64,000 nt of DNA, taken from positions 1,047,605 through 1,111,604 of the forward strand of contig NZ_CP007597.1 in assembly GCF_000661955.1 (NCBI RefSeq). Reading direction: 5' to 3'. The notes under the pieces are model-generated. The model did no database searches and was not told the DNA's origin. It was given only the letters and a program-made list of their open reading frames with translations. The position numbers were made by a program, and so were the translations under genes. Origin of the DNA: Stenotrophomonas rhizophila. Lineage in GTDB: Bacteria; Pseudomonadota; Gammaproteobacteria; Xanthomonadales; Xanthomonadaceae. The first letter of the stretch is position 1, and each line of letters opens with the position of its first letter. This document shows, one piece after another, positions 52,464-60,272 of this stretch.

Positions 52464-52832
52464 ATGATGACGATGCTTCCCCGGATGGCCATGGCCCTGT
52501 TGCTGCCCCTGCTGCTGCCGGCGCTGGCCCATGCCGCGCCGGTGCCGGGCCAGGTCAGCCTGCGCACCGCCTATGCGGTGGCGATCCGGGACCGGATCAT
52601 CGCGTCCTGGTTGCCCCCGGCGTCGATGGCATCGGGCCAGCACTGCCGGGTGGCCATCACCCAACTGCCGGGCGGAACGATCGTCAGCGTCAAGCTGGAT
52701 GCGGCCTGCCAGTTCGATGCGGCCGGCAAGGCGGCGCTGGAACGCGCGGTATTGCGCGCCCAGCCGCTGCCTTATAAAGGTTTCGAGGCCGTGTTCGACC
52801 GCAGCCTCAACATCGGTTTTACCTCGCCCTGA
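52464..52832 (+). CDS. Stand-alone secreted TolA C-terminal-like domain protein
   Basis: 122 residues: a signal peptide (MALLLPLLLPALAHAAP) followed only by a domain closely resembling the end of TolA. It has AVAIRDRIIASW, CRVAITQLPGGTI, the second cysteine in AACQFDAAGKAAL, and AQPLPYKGFEAVFDR. It lacks the membrane anchor and the long helix, so it should be a free periplasmic protein. It lies 44 bp after tolA and before tolB, in the same transcript orientation. It is probably a partial duplication of tolA; the role could be binding to TolB, Pal or colicin/phage ligands, but this is inference. Confidence 0.85.
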   Translation: MMTMLPRMAMALLLPLLLPALAHAAPVPGQVSLRTAYAVAIRDRIIASWLPPASMASGQHCRVAITQLPGGTIVSVKLDAACQFDAAGKAALERAVLRAQPLPYKGFEAVFDRSLNIGFTSP

Positions 52833-52988
52833 TCCTGCAGGGGCACTGGCAGGGATGCCAATCGTTAATGCAATGTGAGTTTTGTACCGCGGTGACTCTG
52901 CTTTCACGTCCCTTTGGTTCATGATTGCGAAACGGTTCACCGCCGTCCTGCTATCCCTCGTTCCGGTTTTCCTTCCCTTGAGTGGTCC

Positions 52989-54308
52989 ATGAAGAAAATG
53001 CCTCGTTGGCTTGCCGTTGTTGCGGCCCTGTTGTTGCCCTTTGCTGCCCTGGCGCAGCAGAAGGGGCTGGATATCGACATCATCGGCGGCAATGCGTCCG
53101 CAACCCCGATCACCGTGGTCCCGATGCCCTACCAGGGGTCGGCGGGTGCACCGCAGACCGACGTCGCCGCCGTGGTACGCGCCGACCTGGAGCGTTCGGG
53201 CCAGTTCCGCACCCTGCCGGAAGCGCAGATCGTGGAAAAGCCGACCCGGGGGAGCGAGATCCAGTTCGCCACCTGGCGCGCGCTGAAGCAGAACTACATC
53301 GTGGTGGGCCGGGTCATGGACGCCGGTGCCGGCGCCTACCGGGTCGAATACGAACTGTATGACGTGCCCAAGGGCGAGCGCCTGCTGGGCCTGGCGATGA
53401 CCGCCCGTGGCAATGCCATGCGCGACGTTGCCCACCAGATGGCCGACGCCATCTACGAAAAGATCACCGGCGTCCGCGGCGCCTTCTGGACCCGTATCGC
53501 CTATGTCACCGCCAGCGGCAAGGGCGATGCCATGCGCTATGCGCTGATGGTGGCCGATTCGGACGGCTTCAACCCGCAGACCATCGTGCGCTCCGCCGAG
53601 CCGCTGCTGTCGCCGTCGTGGAGCCCGGATGGCAACCGCCTGGCCTACGTCAGCTTCGAGCGGGGCAATTCCGCCATCTACATCCAGAACATCTCCACCG
53701 GCGCCCGCGAACTGGTTACCAGCTTCCGCGGCATCAACAGCGCCCCGTCGTTCTCCCCGGACGGCCGCCGCCTGGCCCTGTCGCTGTCGCGCAGCGGCAA
53801 CCCGGAGATCTACGTGATGGACCTGGGCAGCAAGCAGCTGACCCAGCTGACCAACCACTTCGCCATCGACACCGAGCCGACCTGGAGCGCAGACGGCTCC
53901 AACGTCTACTTCACCTCCGACCGTGGCGGCCGCCCGCAGATCTACCAGGTGCCCTCCAGTGGCGGCAGCGCCTCGCGCGTGACCTTCCAGGGCAACTACA
54001 ACGCCACGCCCAGCCTGTCCTTCGACGGCAAGAAGCTGGTGGTGGCCCAGGGCAGCGGCAATACCTACAAGATCGCGATGATGGACAGCAGCCTGGGTTC
54101 GGCGCGCTGGAGCACGCTGTCCCCGGGGTCGCTGGATGAGTCGCCGAGCTTTGCGCCCAACGCGAGCATGGTGCTGTACGCCGCCCGTGAGGGTGGGCGC
54201 GGCGTGTTGTACGCCGTCTCGGCCGATGCGCGCGTGCGCCAGCGGCTGGTGTTGGCCGACGGTGACGTCCGTGAGCCTTCTTGGTCGCCTTACCGTACAA
54301 AGCGCTAA
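52989..54308 (+). CDS. tolB: Tol-Pal periplasmic beta-propeller TolB
   Basis: 439 residues. Signal peptide ending ALAQQ, N-terminal D1 domain ([20 protein letters not shown]), then six propeller blades with [37 protein letters not shown] and [21 protein letters not shown] repeats. Binds Pal and TolA. The 156-bp leader before it holds no gene. Confidence 0.96.
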   Translation: MKKMPRWLAVVAALLLPFAALAQQKGLDIDIIGGNASATPITVVPMPYQGSAGAPQTDVAAVVRADLERSGQFRTLPEAQIVEKPTRGSEIQFATWRALKQNYIVVGRVMDAGAGAYRVEYELYDVPKGERLLGLAMTARGNAMRDVAHQMADAIYEKITGVRGAFWTRIAYVTASGKGDAMRYALMVADSDGFNPQTIVRSAEPLLSPSWSPDGNRLAYVSFERGNSAIYIQNISTGARELVTSFRGINSAPSFSPDGRRLALSLSRSGNPEIYVMDLGSKQLTQLTNHFAIDTEPTWSADGSNVYFTSDRGGRPQIYQVPSSGGSASRVTFQGNYNATPSLSFDGKKLVVAQGSGNTYKIAMMDSSLGSARWSTLSPGSLDESPSFAPNASMVLYAAREGGRGVLYAVSADARVRQRLVLADGDVREPSWSPYRTKR

Positions 54309-54373
54309 CAGAGTGTTAAGATTTCCACCGTATTCATCCCACATCCGGCTTTAGGAGCCTCAAAGGTATCGCC

Positions 54374-54892
54374 ATGAACAAGACCACCCGCGTTCTGCTT
54401 GTCTCCCTGTTGTCCGTGGCCGCCCTGGCCGGTTGCTCCAAGAAGGTGAAGGAACAGCCGGCAGCCCCGGTTGACACCGGCTCCTCGACCACCACCCCGA
54501 GCGGCCCGTCGACCTCCGGCCTGTACGGCCCGGGCGACCTGGACACCGATTCCTGCCTGCGCCAGCGCGTGGTGTACTTCGACCTCGACAAGGAAGAAGT
54601 GAAGCCGGAATTCCAGGCCATCATGGCCTGCCACGCCAAGTACCTGCGTGACCGTCCGTCCTCGCGCATCACCCTGCAGGGCCACACCGACGAGCGCGGT
54701 TCGCGCGCGTACAACCAGGCCCTGGGCGAGCGTCGTGGCAACGGCGTCAACTCCGCTCTGCAGGCCAACGGTGGCTCGGCTTCGCAGCTGACCGTCGTGT
54801 CCTACGGCGAAGAGCGTCCGGTCTGCACCGAGTCGGGCGAGTCCTGCTGGTCGCAGAACCGTCGCGTCGAGATCGTGTACACGGCTCAGTAA
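54374..54892 (+). CDS. pal: Peptidoglycan-associated lipoprotein Pal
   Basis: 172 residues. Lipobox LAGC, a Thr/Ser/Pro-rich linker, and an OmpA-like domain with YFDLDKEEVKPEF, LQGHTDERGSRAYNQALGER and the NRRVEIVY end. Anchored in the outer membrane and bound to peptidoglycan. GTTAAGATTT about 55 bp upstream may be part of an internal promoter. Confidence 0.96.
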   Translation: MNKTTRVLLVSLLSVAALAGCSKKVKEQPAAPVDTGSSTTTPSGPSTSGLYGPGDLDTDSCLRQRVVYFDLDKEEVKPEFQAIMACHAKYLRDRPSSRITLQGHTDERGSRAYNQALGERRGNGVNSALQANGGSASQLTVVSYGEERPVCTESGESCWSQNRRVEIVYTAQ

Positions 54893-54895
54893 TAG

Positions 54896-55705
54896 ATGCG
54901 CTTTCGATTTCTATCGATGATCGTTGCGGCAGCCCTTGTGGCTGCCGCACCGGCCAATGCGCAGCGCCAGAGCCTGGCCGACCGCGTTGGCGCGCTTGAG
55001 CAGCAGGCCCAGAACAACCAGTCCAACATGGACATGCTCAACCAGCTCACCCAGCTTCGCACCCAGGTGCAGGCCCTGCAGTCGCAGGTGGAGCAGTTGC
55101 AGCATGACAACGAGCAGCTCAAGCAGACCGCCAAGGACCAGTACCTGGACCTGGACAGCCGCTTGAACCGACTGGAAGGTGGCGCCCCGCTGCTGCCTGC
55201 CGCACCCGCTGCGAGCGCACCTGCGCCCGCCGCTGCAGCACCGAAACCGGCAACGGCCGCTTCCGAGCGGCCGCCCTCCGTGCATGGCGATGCCGGCAGC
55301 CTGGCTGCCAATGGTGACGAGCGTACTGCCTACAACGTCGCCTTCAATTCGCTCAAGGCCGGCAAGTACGACGACTCGGCGCAGCTGTTCCTGAGCTTCC
55401 TTGAGTTGTACCCCAACGGCGTCTACGCCCCCAATGCGCTGTACTGGCTGGGCGAGAGTTACTACGCCACCCGAAATTTCCCGCTGGCTGAGGCGCAGTT
55501 CCGCGACCTCATCTCGCGCTACCCGACCCACGACAAGGCGTCGGGCGGCCTGCTCAAGATCGGCCTCTCGCAGTATGGCGAAGGCAAGGTCGACCAGGCC
55601 CAGGCCACCCTGGAACAGGTGGTGTCCACCTATCCCGGCAGCGATGCCGCGCGTACCGCGCAGGACCGCCTGCAGTCGATCCGGCTGGGCCAGCAGATCC
55701 GCTGA
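54896..55705 (+). CDS. cpoB: Cell division coordinator CpoB (YbgF)
   Basis: 269 residues. Signal peptide to about residue 22, a trimerising coiled coil (QLTQLRTQVQALQSQVEQL, about 35-80), an Ala/Pro linker, and three TPR repeats (AYNVAFNSLKAGKYDDSAQL, ALYWLGESYYATRNFPLAEA, LLKIGLSQYGEGKVDQAQAT). Links Tol-Pal to peptidoglycan synthesis in the periplasm. Separated from pal by only three bases. Confidence 0.94.
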   Translation: MRFRFLSMIVAAALVAAAPANAQRQSLADRVGALEQQAQNNQSNMDMLNQLTQLRTQVQALQSQVEQLQHDNEQLKQTAKDQYLDLDSRLNRLEGGAPLLPAAPAASAPAPAAAAPKPATAASERPPSVHGDAGSLAANGDERTAYNVAFNSLKAGKYDDSAQLFLSFLELYPNGVYAPNALYWLGESYYATRNFPLAEAQFRDLISRYPTHDKASGGLLKIGLSQYGEGKVDQAQATLEQVVSTYPGSDAARTAQDRLQSIRLGQQIR

Positions 55706-55752
55706 ACCGCCGTCCGGGCACCGCCAAGGCCGCCCCGCTATAATGATCCCTC

Positions 55753-55777
55753 GTAGAGCCGGGCTCTGCCCGGCTGC
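55753..55777 (+). repeat. SMAG element between cpoB and queE
   Basis: AGCCGGGC / GCCCGGCT palindrome in the leader of queE. TATAAT occurs just upstream (55739-55744), so a queE promoter may place the hairpin in its 5' untranslated region. Confidence 0.85.
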
Positions 55778-55840
55778 ATGAACCGCCGGGCACGTCCGGC
55801 TGTTGTCGTTTCCGATGCCGCATTCCCAAGAATCACCGCC

Positions 55841-56539
55841 ATGACCGTTTCCCTGTCCGCCGCCGCCGCGCTCCCCAGCGAGATCGTGCAGTCACCCCTC
55901 CCGCGCCTGAAGATCACCGAGATCTTCACCTCGCTGCAGGGTGAAGCCGATACCGCCGGCTGGCCGACCGTGTTCGTGCGCCTGACCGGCTGCCCGCTGC
56001 GCTGCACCTATTGCGACACCGCCTACGCCTTCCATGGCGGCACCTGGTGGGACATCGATGCGATCGTGGCCGAGGTGCTGGCCCAGGGCGTGCACCACGT
56101 CTGCGTGACCGGCGGCGAGCCGCTGGCGCAGAAGCGTTGCCTGGTGCTGCTGGAGAAGCTGTGCGACGCAGGCCTGGACGTGTCGCTGGAAACCTCCGGC
56201 GCGCTGGACGTCAGCGCGGTCGACCCGCGCGTATCGCGCGTGGTGGACCTGAAGACCCCCGGCTCCGGCGAACTGGCCCGCAACCGGCTGGAGAACCTGC
56301 CGTTGCTGACCCGCCGCGACCAGATCAAGTTCGTGCTGTGCAGCCGCGAGGACTACGAGTGGGCGCGCGGCATGGTCGCCGAGCACCGCCTCAACGAACG
56401 CAGCATGGTGCTGTTTTCGCCCAGCAAGGACCAGGTGAGCCCGCGCCAGCTGGCCGACTGGATCGTCGAAGACCGCCTGCCGGTGCGCTTCCAGATGCAG
56501 CTGCACAAGCTGCTCTGGAACGACGAACCCGGCCGCTGA
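55841..56539 (+). CDS. queE: 7-carboxy-7-deazaguanine synthase QueE
   Basis: 232 residues. Radical-SAM cluster motif CPLRCTYC (C-x3-C-x2-C) in LTGCPLRCTYCDTAYAF, SAM-binding VTGGEPLAQK, and a C-terminal MQLHKLLWNDEPGR. It converts CPH4 to CDG in the preQ0/queuosine pathway. The ATG starting MTVSLSAAA is preferred over one at 55778 that falls in the SMAG flank. Confidence 0.93.
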   Translation: MTVSLSAAAALPSEIVQSPLPRLKITEIFTSLQGEADTAGWPTVFVRLTGCPLRCTYCDTAYAFHGGTWWDIDAIVAEVLAQGVHHVCVTGGEPLAQKRCLVLLEKLCDAGLDVSLETSGALDVSAVDPRVSRVVDLKTPGSGELARNRLENLPLLTRRDQIKFVLCSREDYEWARGMVAEHRLNERSMVLFSPSKDQVSPRQLADWIVEDRLPVRFQMQLHKLLWNDEPGR

Positions 56540-56664
56540 GTTCGGCTACCAAGCGGCCGCGGTCCACGCCTGCCTGACGACCGCTCGCCACGCCTCATTT
56601 TCCATTTTTCATCCCGGCGCGGGACAGCGTGCTGGCTCCCGCAACCCACCGGAAACACCCCCTC

Positions 56665-57330
56665 ATGAAAAAAGCAGTCGTCCTCCTGTCCGGCGGCATG
56701 GACTCCGCCGCCGTCATCGCCATCGCCCAGGAGCAGGGCTTCGCCGTGCATGCGCTCAGCGTGCGCTATGGCCAGCGTCACACCTCTGAACTGGATGCGG
56801 CCGCTGCGGTTGCCCAGGCGCTGGGCGTGGTGGCGCACAAGACCGTCAACGTGGACCTGCGCAGCATCGGCGGCTCGGCCCTGACCGATGACATCGACGT
56901 ACCCGAGGCGGGCGGGGAGGGCATTCCGGTCACCTACGTGCCGGCGCGCAACACCATCATGCTGTCGGTCGCACTGGGCTGGGCCGAAGTGCTGGGCGCC
57001 AGCGACATCTTCTGCGGCGTCAACGCCGTGGACTACTCCGGCTACCCCGATTGCCGCCCCGAGTTCATCGCTGCCTTCCAGGCCCTGGCCAACCTGGCCA
57101 CCAAGGCCGGCGTCGAAGGCGCGGGCATCCAGGTGCACGCGCCGCTGCAGTTCCTGAGCAAGGCCGACATCGTGCGTGAAGGCGTGCGCCTGGGCGTGGA
57201 CTTCGGCCTGACCGTGTCCTGCTACAACGCCGACGACACCGGCGCGGCCTGCGGCCATTGCGATGCCTGCCGCCTGCGCGCGCAGGGCTTCACCGATGCC
57301 GGCGTGGCCGACCCGACCCGTTACGCCTGA
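56665..57330 (+). CDS. queC: 7-cyano-7-deazaguanine (preQ0) synthase QueC
   Basis: 221 residues. PP-loop ATPase motif [27 protein letters not shown], and a zinc-binding C-terminus ([22 protein letters not shown], four cysteines). Converts CDG to preQ0. Follows queE in the same direction, forming a queuosine pair. Confidence 0.95.
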   Translation: MKKAVVLLSGGMDSAAVIAIAQEQGFAVHALSVRYGQRHTSELDAAAAVAQALGVVAHKTVNVDLRSIGGSALTDDIDVPEAGGEGIPVTYVPARNTIMLSVALGWAEVLGASDIFCGVNAVDYSGYPDCRPEFIAAFQALANLATKAGVEGAGIQVHAPLQFLSKADIVREGVRLGVDFGLTVSCYNADDTGAACGHCDACRLRAQGFTDAGVADPTRYA

Positions 57331-57405
57331 GTGCGGGCCGACTACGCCAGAGCGCCAAAGTAGGTTAGAATGCGCACCCCCGCCAGCGATGCCGGGGCAT
57401 GCAAT

Positions 57406-57481
57406 GGGCCGTTAGCTCAGTTGGTAGAGCAGAAGACTTTTAATCTTTTGGTCGATGGTTCGAATCCATCACGGCCCACCA
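57406..57481 (+). tRNA. tRNA-Lys, anticodon TTT
   Basis: 76 nt cloverleaf: acceptor GGGCCGT / ACGGCCC, D arm GCTC-AGTTGGTA-GAGC, anticodon loop CTTTTAA (TTT at 57439-57441), T loop TTCGAAT, and an encoded CCA. A frequent integration site class; an integrase remnant lies just downstream. Confidence 0.97.
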
Positions 57482-57489
57482 TTGCGAAC

Positions 57490-57527
57490 AAAGGGTTTCA
57501 GAGCAATCTGAAGCCCTTTTTGTTTTT
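57490..57527 (+). terminator. Terminator of tRNA-Lys
   Basis: Thirteen-bp stem AAAGGGTTTCAGA / TCTGAAGCCCTTT with one G-T pair and a GCAA loop, followed by a T-rich tail. Confidence 0.9.
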
Positions 57528-57553
57528 CCGCAATCGCGGTTTTTTCCGCAGAA

Positions 57554-57807
57554 TCACTTAGTCGGGGTCACGCGTTCGCCCTTGCTCTTGCGTCTTTAGG
57601 TCTCCGTCATCACCACCGACGAATGGACCAGCTGCGGTTGTGCCTGGCGGATATCCGACGACGTGTCGGCCTTATCGGTGCGCGCAGGTCGCGGAACTGT
57701 AGTGCAGTATTTGGCACGCCAGCGCGCTCACGCGCTGCATCGAAGCGACCCCGCAGCTGGCCCTTGCTCAGTGGCTGCCCATGCTCATCCAGCAGCAGGT
57801 TGGGCAT
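57554..57807 (-). pseudogene. C-terminal remnant of a phage-type tyrosine integrase
   Basis: The frame reads LLLDEHGQPLSKGQLRGRFD ... TALQFRDLRA, which is the integrase C-terminal core with the FRDLR box. After that box the frame shifts by one base. The next frame gives DIRQAQPQLVHSSVVMTET, where LGH-S-x-x-MTE-x-Y is expected. The codon at the catalytic tyrosine position is TAA, and the frame then continues to ERVTPTK and a stop. The whole N-terminal part is missing. It points toward the tRNA-Lys 3' end, about 70 bp away, so it marks an old island junction. Confidence 0.8.
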
Positions 57808-57881
57808 GGGGCACGGGGCGTGGGTGGGACGGGGTGCCGCCGGGGTTGCGCCGTGGAATTAGTGTGCATACAATAAATGCC

Positions 57882-58166
57882 ATGGAAATCACCTACGACG
57901 CCGCCAGGAGCGCCCGCAACGTTGAAGAGCGCGGCCTGTCTTTTGAGCTGGTGCATGCGTTCGATTTCCAGACCGCCTTGTTCGTCGTTGATGACCGAAA
58001 GGAGTACGGCGAGGTGCGCTACCGGGGGCTGGGGCTGGTAGCCGAGCGGGTACACGCGCTCGTCTTCACCGAAACCCCCAAGGGCATCAGAGTCATCAGC
58101 TTCCGCAAGGCAAACAAACGAGAGGTCAAAAGCTATGAACAAGAACAAGAACAGCGACGCGCCTGA
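57882..58166 (+). CDS. brnT: BrnT family toxin
   Basis: 94 residues, start MEITYDAARSARNVEERGLSF, then FDFQTALFVVDDRKEYGEVRY and IRVISFRKANKREVKSYE. This is the BrnT pattern: an RNase-like RelE-fold toxin whose R-x-S-x-R-x-A-x-x-x-E end carries the active residues. An upstream extension to 57663 is open but lacks a ribosome-binding site and overlaps the integrase remnant. The stop lies 32 bases inside brnA. Confidence 0.9.
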   Translation: MEITYDAARSARNVEERGLSFELVHAFDFQTALFVVDDRKEYGEVRYRGLGLVAERVHALVFTETPKGIRVISFRKANKREVKSYEQEQEQRRA

Positions 58167-58554
58167 CAACGACAACCCGGAATGGACCCACCGCGACACG
58201 GCCCATGCTGTAGCGTTCACTGGGTTGCCTGCTGGGTTGCAGGGGAAGCTGCGTGGCCGGCCCAAGGCGGCGGAAACGAAGGAGCGCATCACTATCCGGC
58301 TTTCGCCGGATGTATTGGATGTGTTCCGCGAAACCGGTGCCGGCTGGCAGACCAAAATCGACGCGGTGCTGAAAGATTGGGTAGTGGCGCGCAAGGGCAA
58401 GCTGCCAGCGACGGTAGCCAAGCATGCGCCGGTTGCTAAGCGTGCGCCGGATGCTAAGCGTGCGGCGGTCGCAAAGCGCGAGGCCATGGCAAAGCGTGCA
58501 CCAGTAGCAAAGCGCGCGGCGGTCGCGAAGCGTCCTATGGCGGCAAAGAGGTGA
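58135..58554 (+). CDS. brnA: BrnA family antitoxin with repeat tail
   Basis: 139 residues. Residues 1-90 are ordinary BrnA: a disordered N-terminus (PEWTHRDTAHA), then a ribbon-helix-helix with ERITIRLSPDVLDVFRETGA and GWQTKIDAVLKDWV. From residue 95 to the end there are 7.5 copies of a six-residue unit, AKRA-P/A-V, giving about 45 residues of Lys/Arg/Ala. BrnA usually ends soon after the RHH domain. It neutralises BrnT and represses the operon; the tail could add nonspecific DNA binding. Confidence 0.9.
   Translation: MNKNKNSDAPDNDNPEWTHRDTAHAVAFTGLPAGLQGKLRGRPKAAETKERITIRLSPDVLDVFRETGAGWQTKIDAVLKDWVVARKGKLPATVAKHAPVAKRAPDAKRAAVAKREAMAKRAPVAKRAAVAKRPMAAKR
58417..58551 (+). repeat. 18-bp in-frame tandem repeat in brnA
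   Basis: Seven and a half imperfect 18-bp units (GCNAAGCGTGCGCCGGTT type) encoding AK(R/H)(A/E/P)xx. Third positions vary between units, so the peptide has been conserved while the codons drifted; the array is not a recent slippage. Confidence 0.9.
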
Positions 58555-58745
58555 TGCCCGGCGCGAAGCCGGGCGCACCACTGCTGCATGACTTCGATGT
58601 TGCTGATCACCTGCGAGACGAAGAGGAGATCGCTATGTACATAGTCGCTTGCCATGAGGAAGCTGCCGACGATGCTGCCTTTATCGTTTCCGCGAAGGCA
58701 GCCTGCGAAAGTGCAAGGACACGCTGGAACACGCGCAGCAAGTAG
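58554..58745 (+). pseudogene. Fragment of a HigA-like addiction-module antidote
   Basis: 63 residues (MPGAKPGAPLLHDFDVADHL, then DEEEIAMYIVACHEEAADDA and SAKAACESART). This matches the N-terminal half of HigA-type antidote proteins (FDVAEYL-x-x-EEDIAAYLEAAL pattern), but the helix-turn-helix half is absent. Its ATG overlaps the brnA stop by one base (TGATG), so it would be translated with brnA. It could be a remnant or a short functional third gene. Confidence 0.55.
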
Positions 58746-58913
58746 TGCACTCATGCCTTGAACACCCAGCACTTAACCGTGGCAGCAGCGCCCATGGTGC
58801 CCTGACGGATGGCGCTGTTCACCGCGACGTTCGTCTCCAGACATTTGTGCCGCCGGCAATCGCGCAGCAGCGAACGTAGCACCTTGCCGCTACCGCAGCG
58901 CAGCTCATCCCCG

Positions 58914-59237
58914 CTACCAGCCAGATGGCTCGCCATCCTCATCGTCCACCGACATCCCGGTGCAGGCGCGGACCCAGGCAAACAGCCGCGCAAGATCCGC
59001 TTCGATGATGGTCGGGTGAGCGCTGATCTCAAGAAACACACGTTCCTCTTCCAGGAACACGCGTACGTCGTAGCACCACGCATCCGCGTCCCTCGGCTCG
59101 GTGCCTGCCAGCCGGAACTCGTGCGCGCCAACACAGCGGGAAAACGTCTCAAGCTGGGTGATCTGCTGCTTCACCTCGTCACGATGGGACGCATACCACC
59201 CCCTATCTTCAAACGACAGCACGAACTCCGCTGACAT
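58914..59237 (-). CDS. Small uncharacterised protein, possible immunity-type protein
   Basis: 107 residues from MSAEFVLSFEDRGWYASHRD, acidic, ending DDEDGEPSGW. AAGGAG six bases before the ATG gives a strong start. No signal peptide, so cytoplasmic. The charge and size resemble immunity proteins of polymorphic toxins, and a toxin gene lies nearby, but no family is recognised. The 170 bp beyond its stop toward the antitoxin fragment show no convincing gene; an in-frame stretch ending VKCWVFKA there could be the end of an eroded ORF. Confidence 0.65.
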   Translation of the reverse strand: MSAEFVLSFEDRGWYASHRDEVKQQITQLETFSRCVGAHEFRLAGTEPRDADAWCYDVRVFLEEERVFLEISAHPTIIEADLARLFAWVRACTGMSVDDEDGEPSGW

Positions 59238-59295
59238 CTCCATCTCCTTGCTGCTGTGATGCATCCCGCTGGGAGCACGTCGCGCGCCCGCAACT

Positions 59296-59955
59296 CTATG
59301 CCGCGCCTTCCTGGGTGGCCTGATGGGCGCTGAGCACGCGTGGACGCAGGTCTTCCACCAGCCGCTTCCTGCTGCTGCGCGCGTACTCGGCAGGCGAGAA
59401 GGGCATGGCGGAGTCGGCGTAATCATCGATCAACGTCAGCAGCTCGCCAGCGGTGATGCCGTGCGGCGCGGGGTCGCTTCCGTTGCCGGTCAACGCAACC
59501 AGGGTTTCCTGCAGCACCTCTTTTCGCACAATGCCCCTGCCACTGGACGGATCGGCGACGCACAGGCCGAATGTGCCGTTGAAGAAGTGGGGAAGCAGCG
59601 CCGCTACCTTTGCGTCCACCCGGTGCGCGTCGTCGCCGCAGGTGCGCAGATGCGCCGCCAGTTCGGCCGCCAACGTCGAGACCACTGCCGCGCGCTCCTC
59701 GCCTGCGGCGGCGTCTGCGGCGATGCGGACCCAGCGGGTGCACTCGGGGCGGAAAAACGCACCGGATACCCGCGAATCGGTGTCGATCGATCCGAACGCG
59801 GCGGAGTGGATCGTCCCCGCGTTGCAGCGGTACGTCGGCGCGGGAATGGCCTCGGCCGCAATCAGCGCATCCAGACGCTGCACGGTGATGCCTGCCAGCG
59901 CTGCGCAGGTGGATGTGTCGACAAAGTAATCGCGCAGGTACGCATCCAGCAGCAT
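59296..59955 (-). CDS. Uncharacterised protein (DUF6058-like)
   Basis: 219 residues from MLLDAYLRDYFVDTSTCAAL. The N-terminus looks like a helix-turn-helix-like region (CAALAGITVQRLDALIAAEA, PAPTY), followed by GAFFRPECTRWVRIA and an alpha-helical rest with HFFNGTFGLCVADPS and GKEIVRKEVLQETL-like REVLQET features. The start, spacing and FRPECTRWV block recall DUF6058 proteins of xanthomonads, but this is from memory and unverified. It is 58 bp from the 107-residue protein gene and may share its transcript. Confidence 0.6.
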   Translation of the reverse strand: MLLDAYLRDYFVDTSTCAALAGITVQRLDALIAAEAIPAPTYRCNAGTIHSAAFGSIDTDSRVSGAFFRPECTRWVRIAADAAAGEERAAVVSTLAAELAAHLRTCGDDAHRVDAKVAALLPHFFNGTFGLCVADPSSGRGIVRKEVLQETLVALTGNGSDPAPHGITAGELLTLIDDYADSAMPFSPAEYARSSRKRLVEDLRPRVLSAHQATQEGAA

Positions 59956-60272
59956 GGGATCTCCATCAGGAAAAAGTTGCAGCGTACGGAGGGTAGCCGA
60001 ACACGCGCGCGCACGGAGGGCACCCGCCGTCTGCCCCCTGCCGCATCGGCGGGCAACGCGTATCCATGGCGTGTCGCTGAGGGCCGCACGGCACGCTTTC
60101 GTGGGGGTGGCCGGAGCCCGTTTACCGCCACGGCCGGACCATCCTTCGTCTTCCACGGGGATTATGTATAGTCGGTTTTGTGATCAAGCGCGCGGTTTGG
60201 TGTTCAATCGGCGTGATAAAGCAGTAGATGATTATTCGCTCCATTTACTCTGACGAATCCAAGGATGGCGCC
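59956..60272. other. Divergent intergenic region upstream of the PAAR effector
   Basis: 317 bp with no gene I can support. The part near 60165-60235 is AT-richer (TATGTATAGT, GTTCAATCGGCGTGATAAAG) and is the likely promoter for the effector gene. An ATG at 60228 in frame with the effector has no good ribosome-binding site. Confidence 0.5.

Noticed and set aside
57663..57881. N-terminal extension of BrnT
   Set aside because: Would overlap the integrase remnant, has no ribosome-binding site, and exceeds BrnT family length.
60228..60272. Upstream start of the PAAR effector (MIIRSIYSDESKDG)
   Set aside because: In frame but without a good ribosome-binding site; MARNWIVMGD with AAGGA fits PAAR proteins better.
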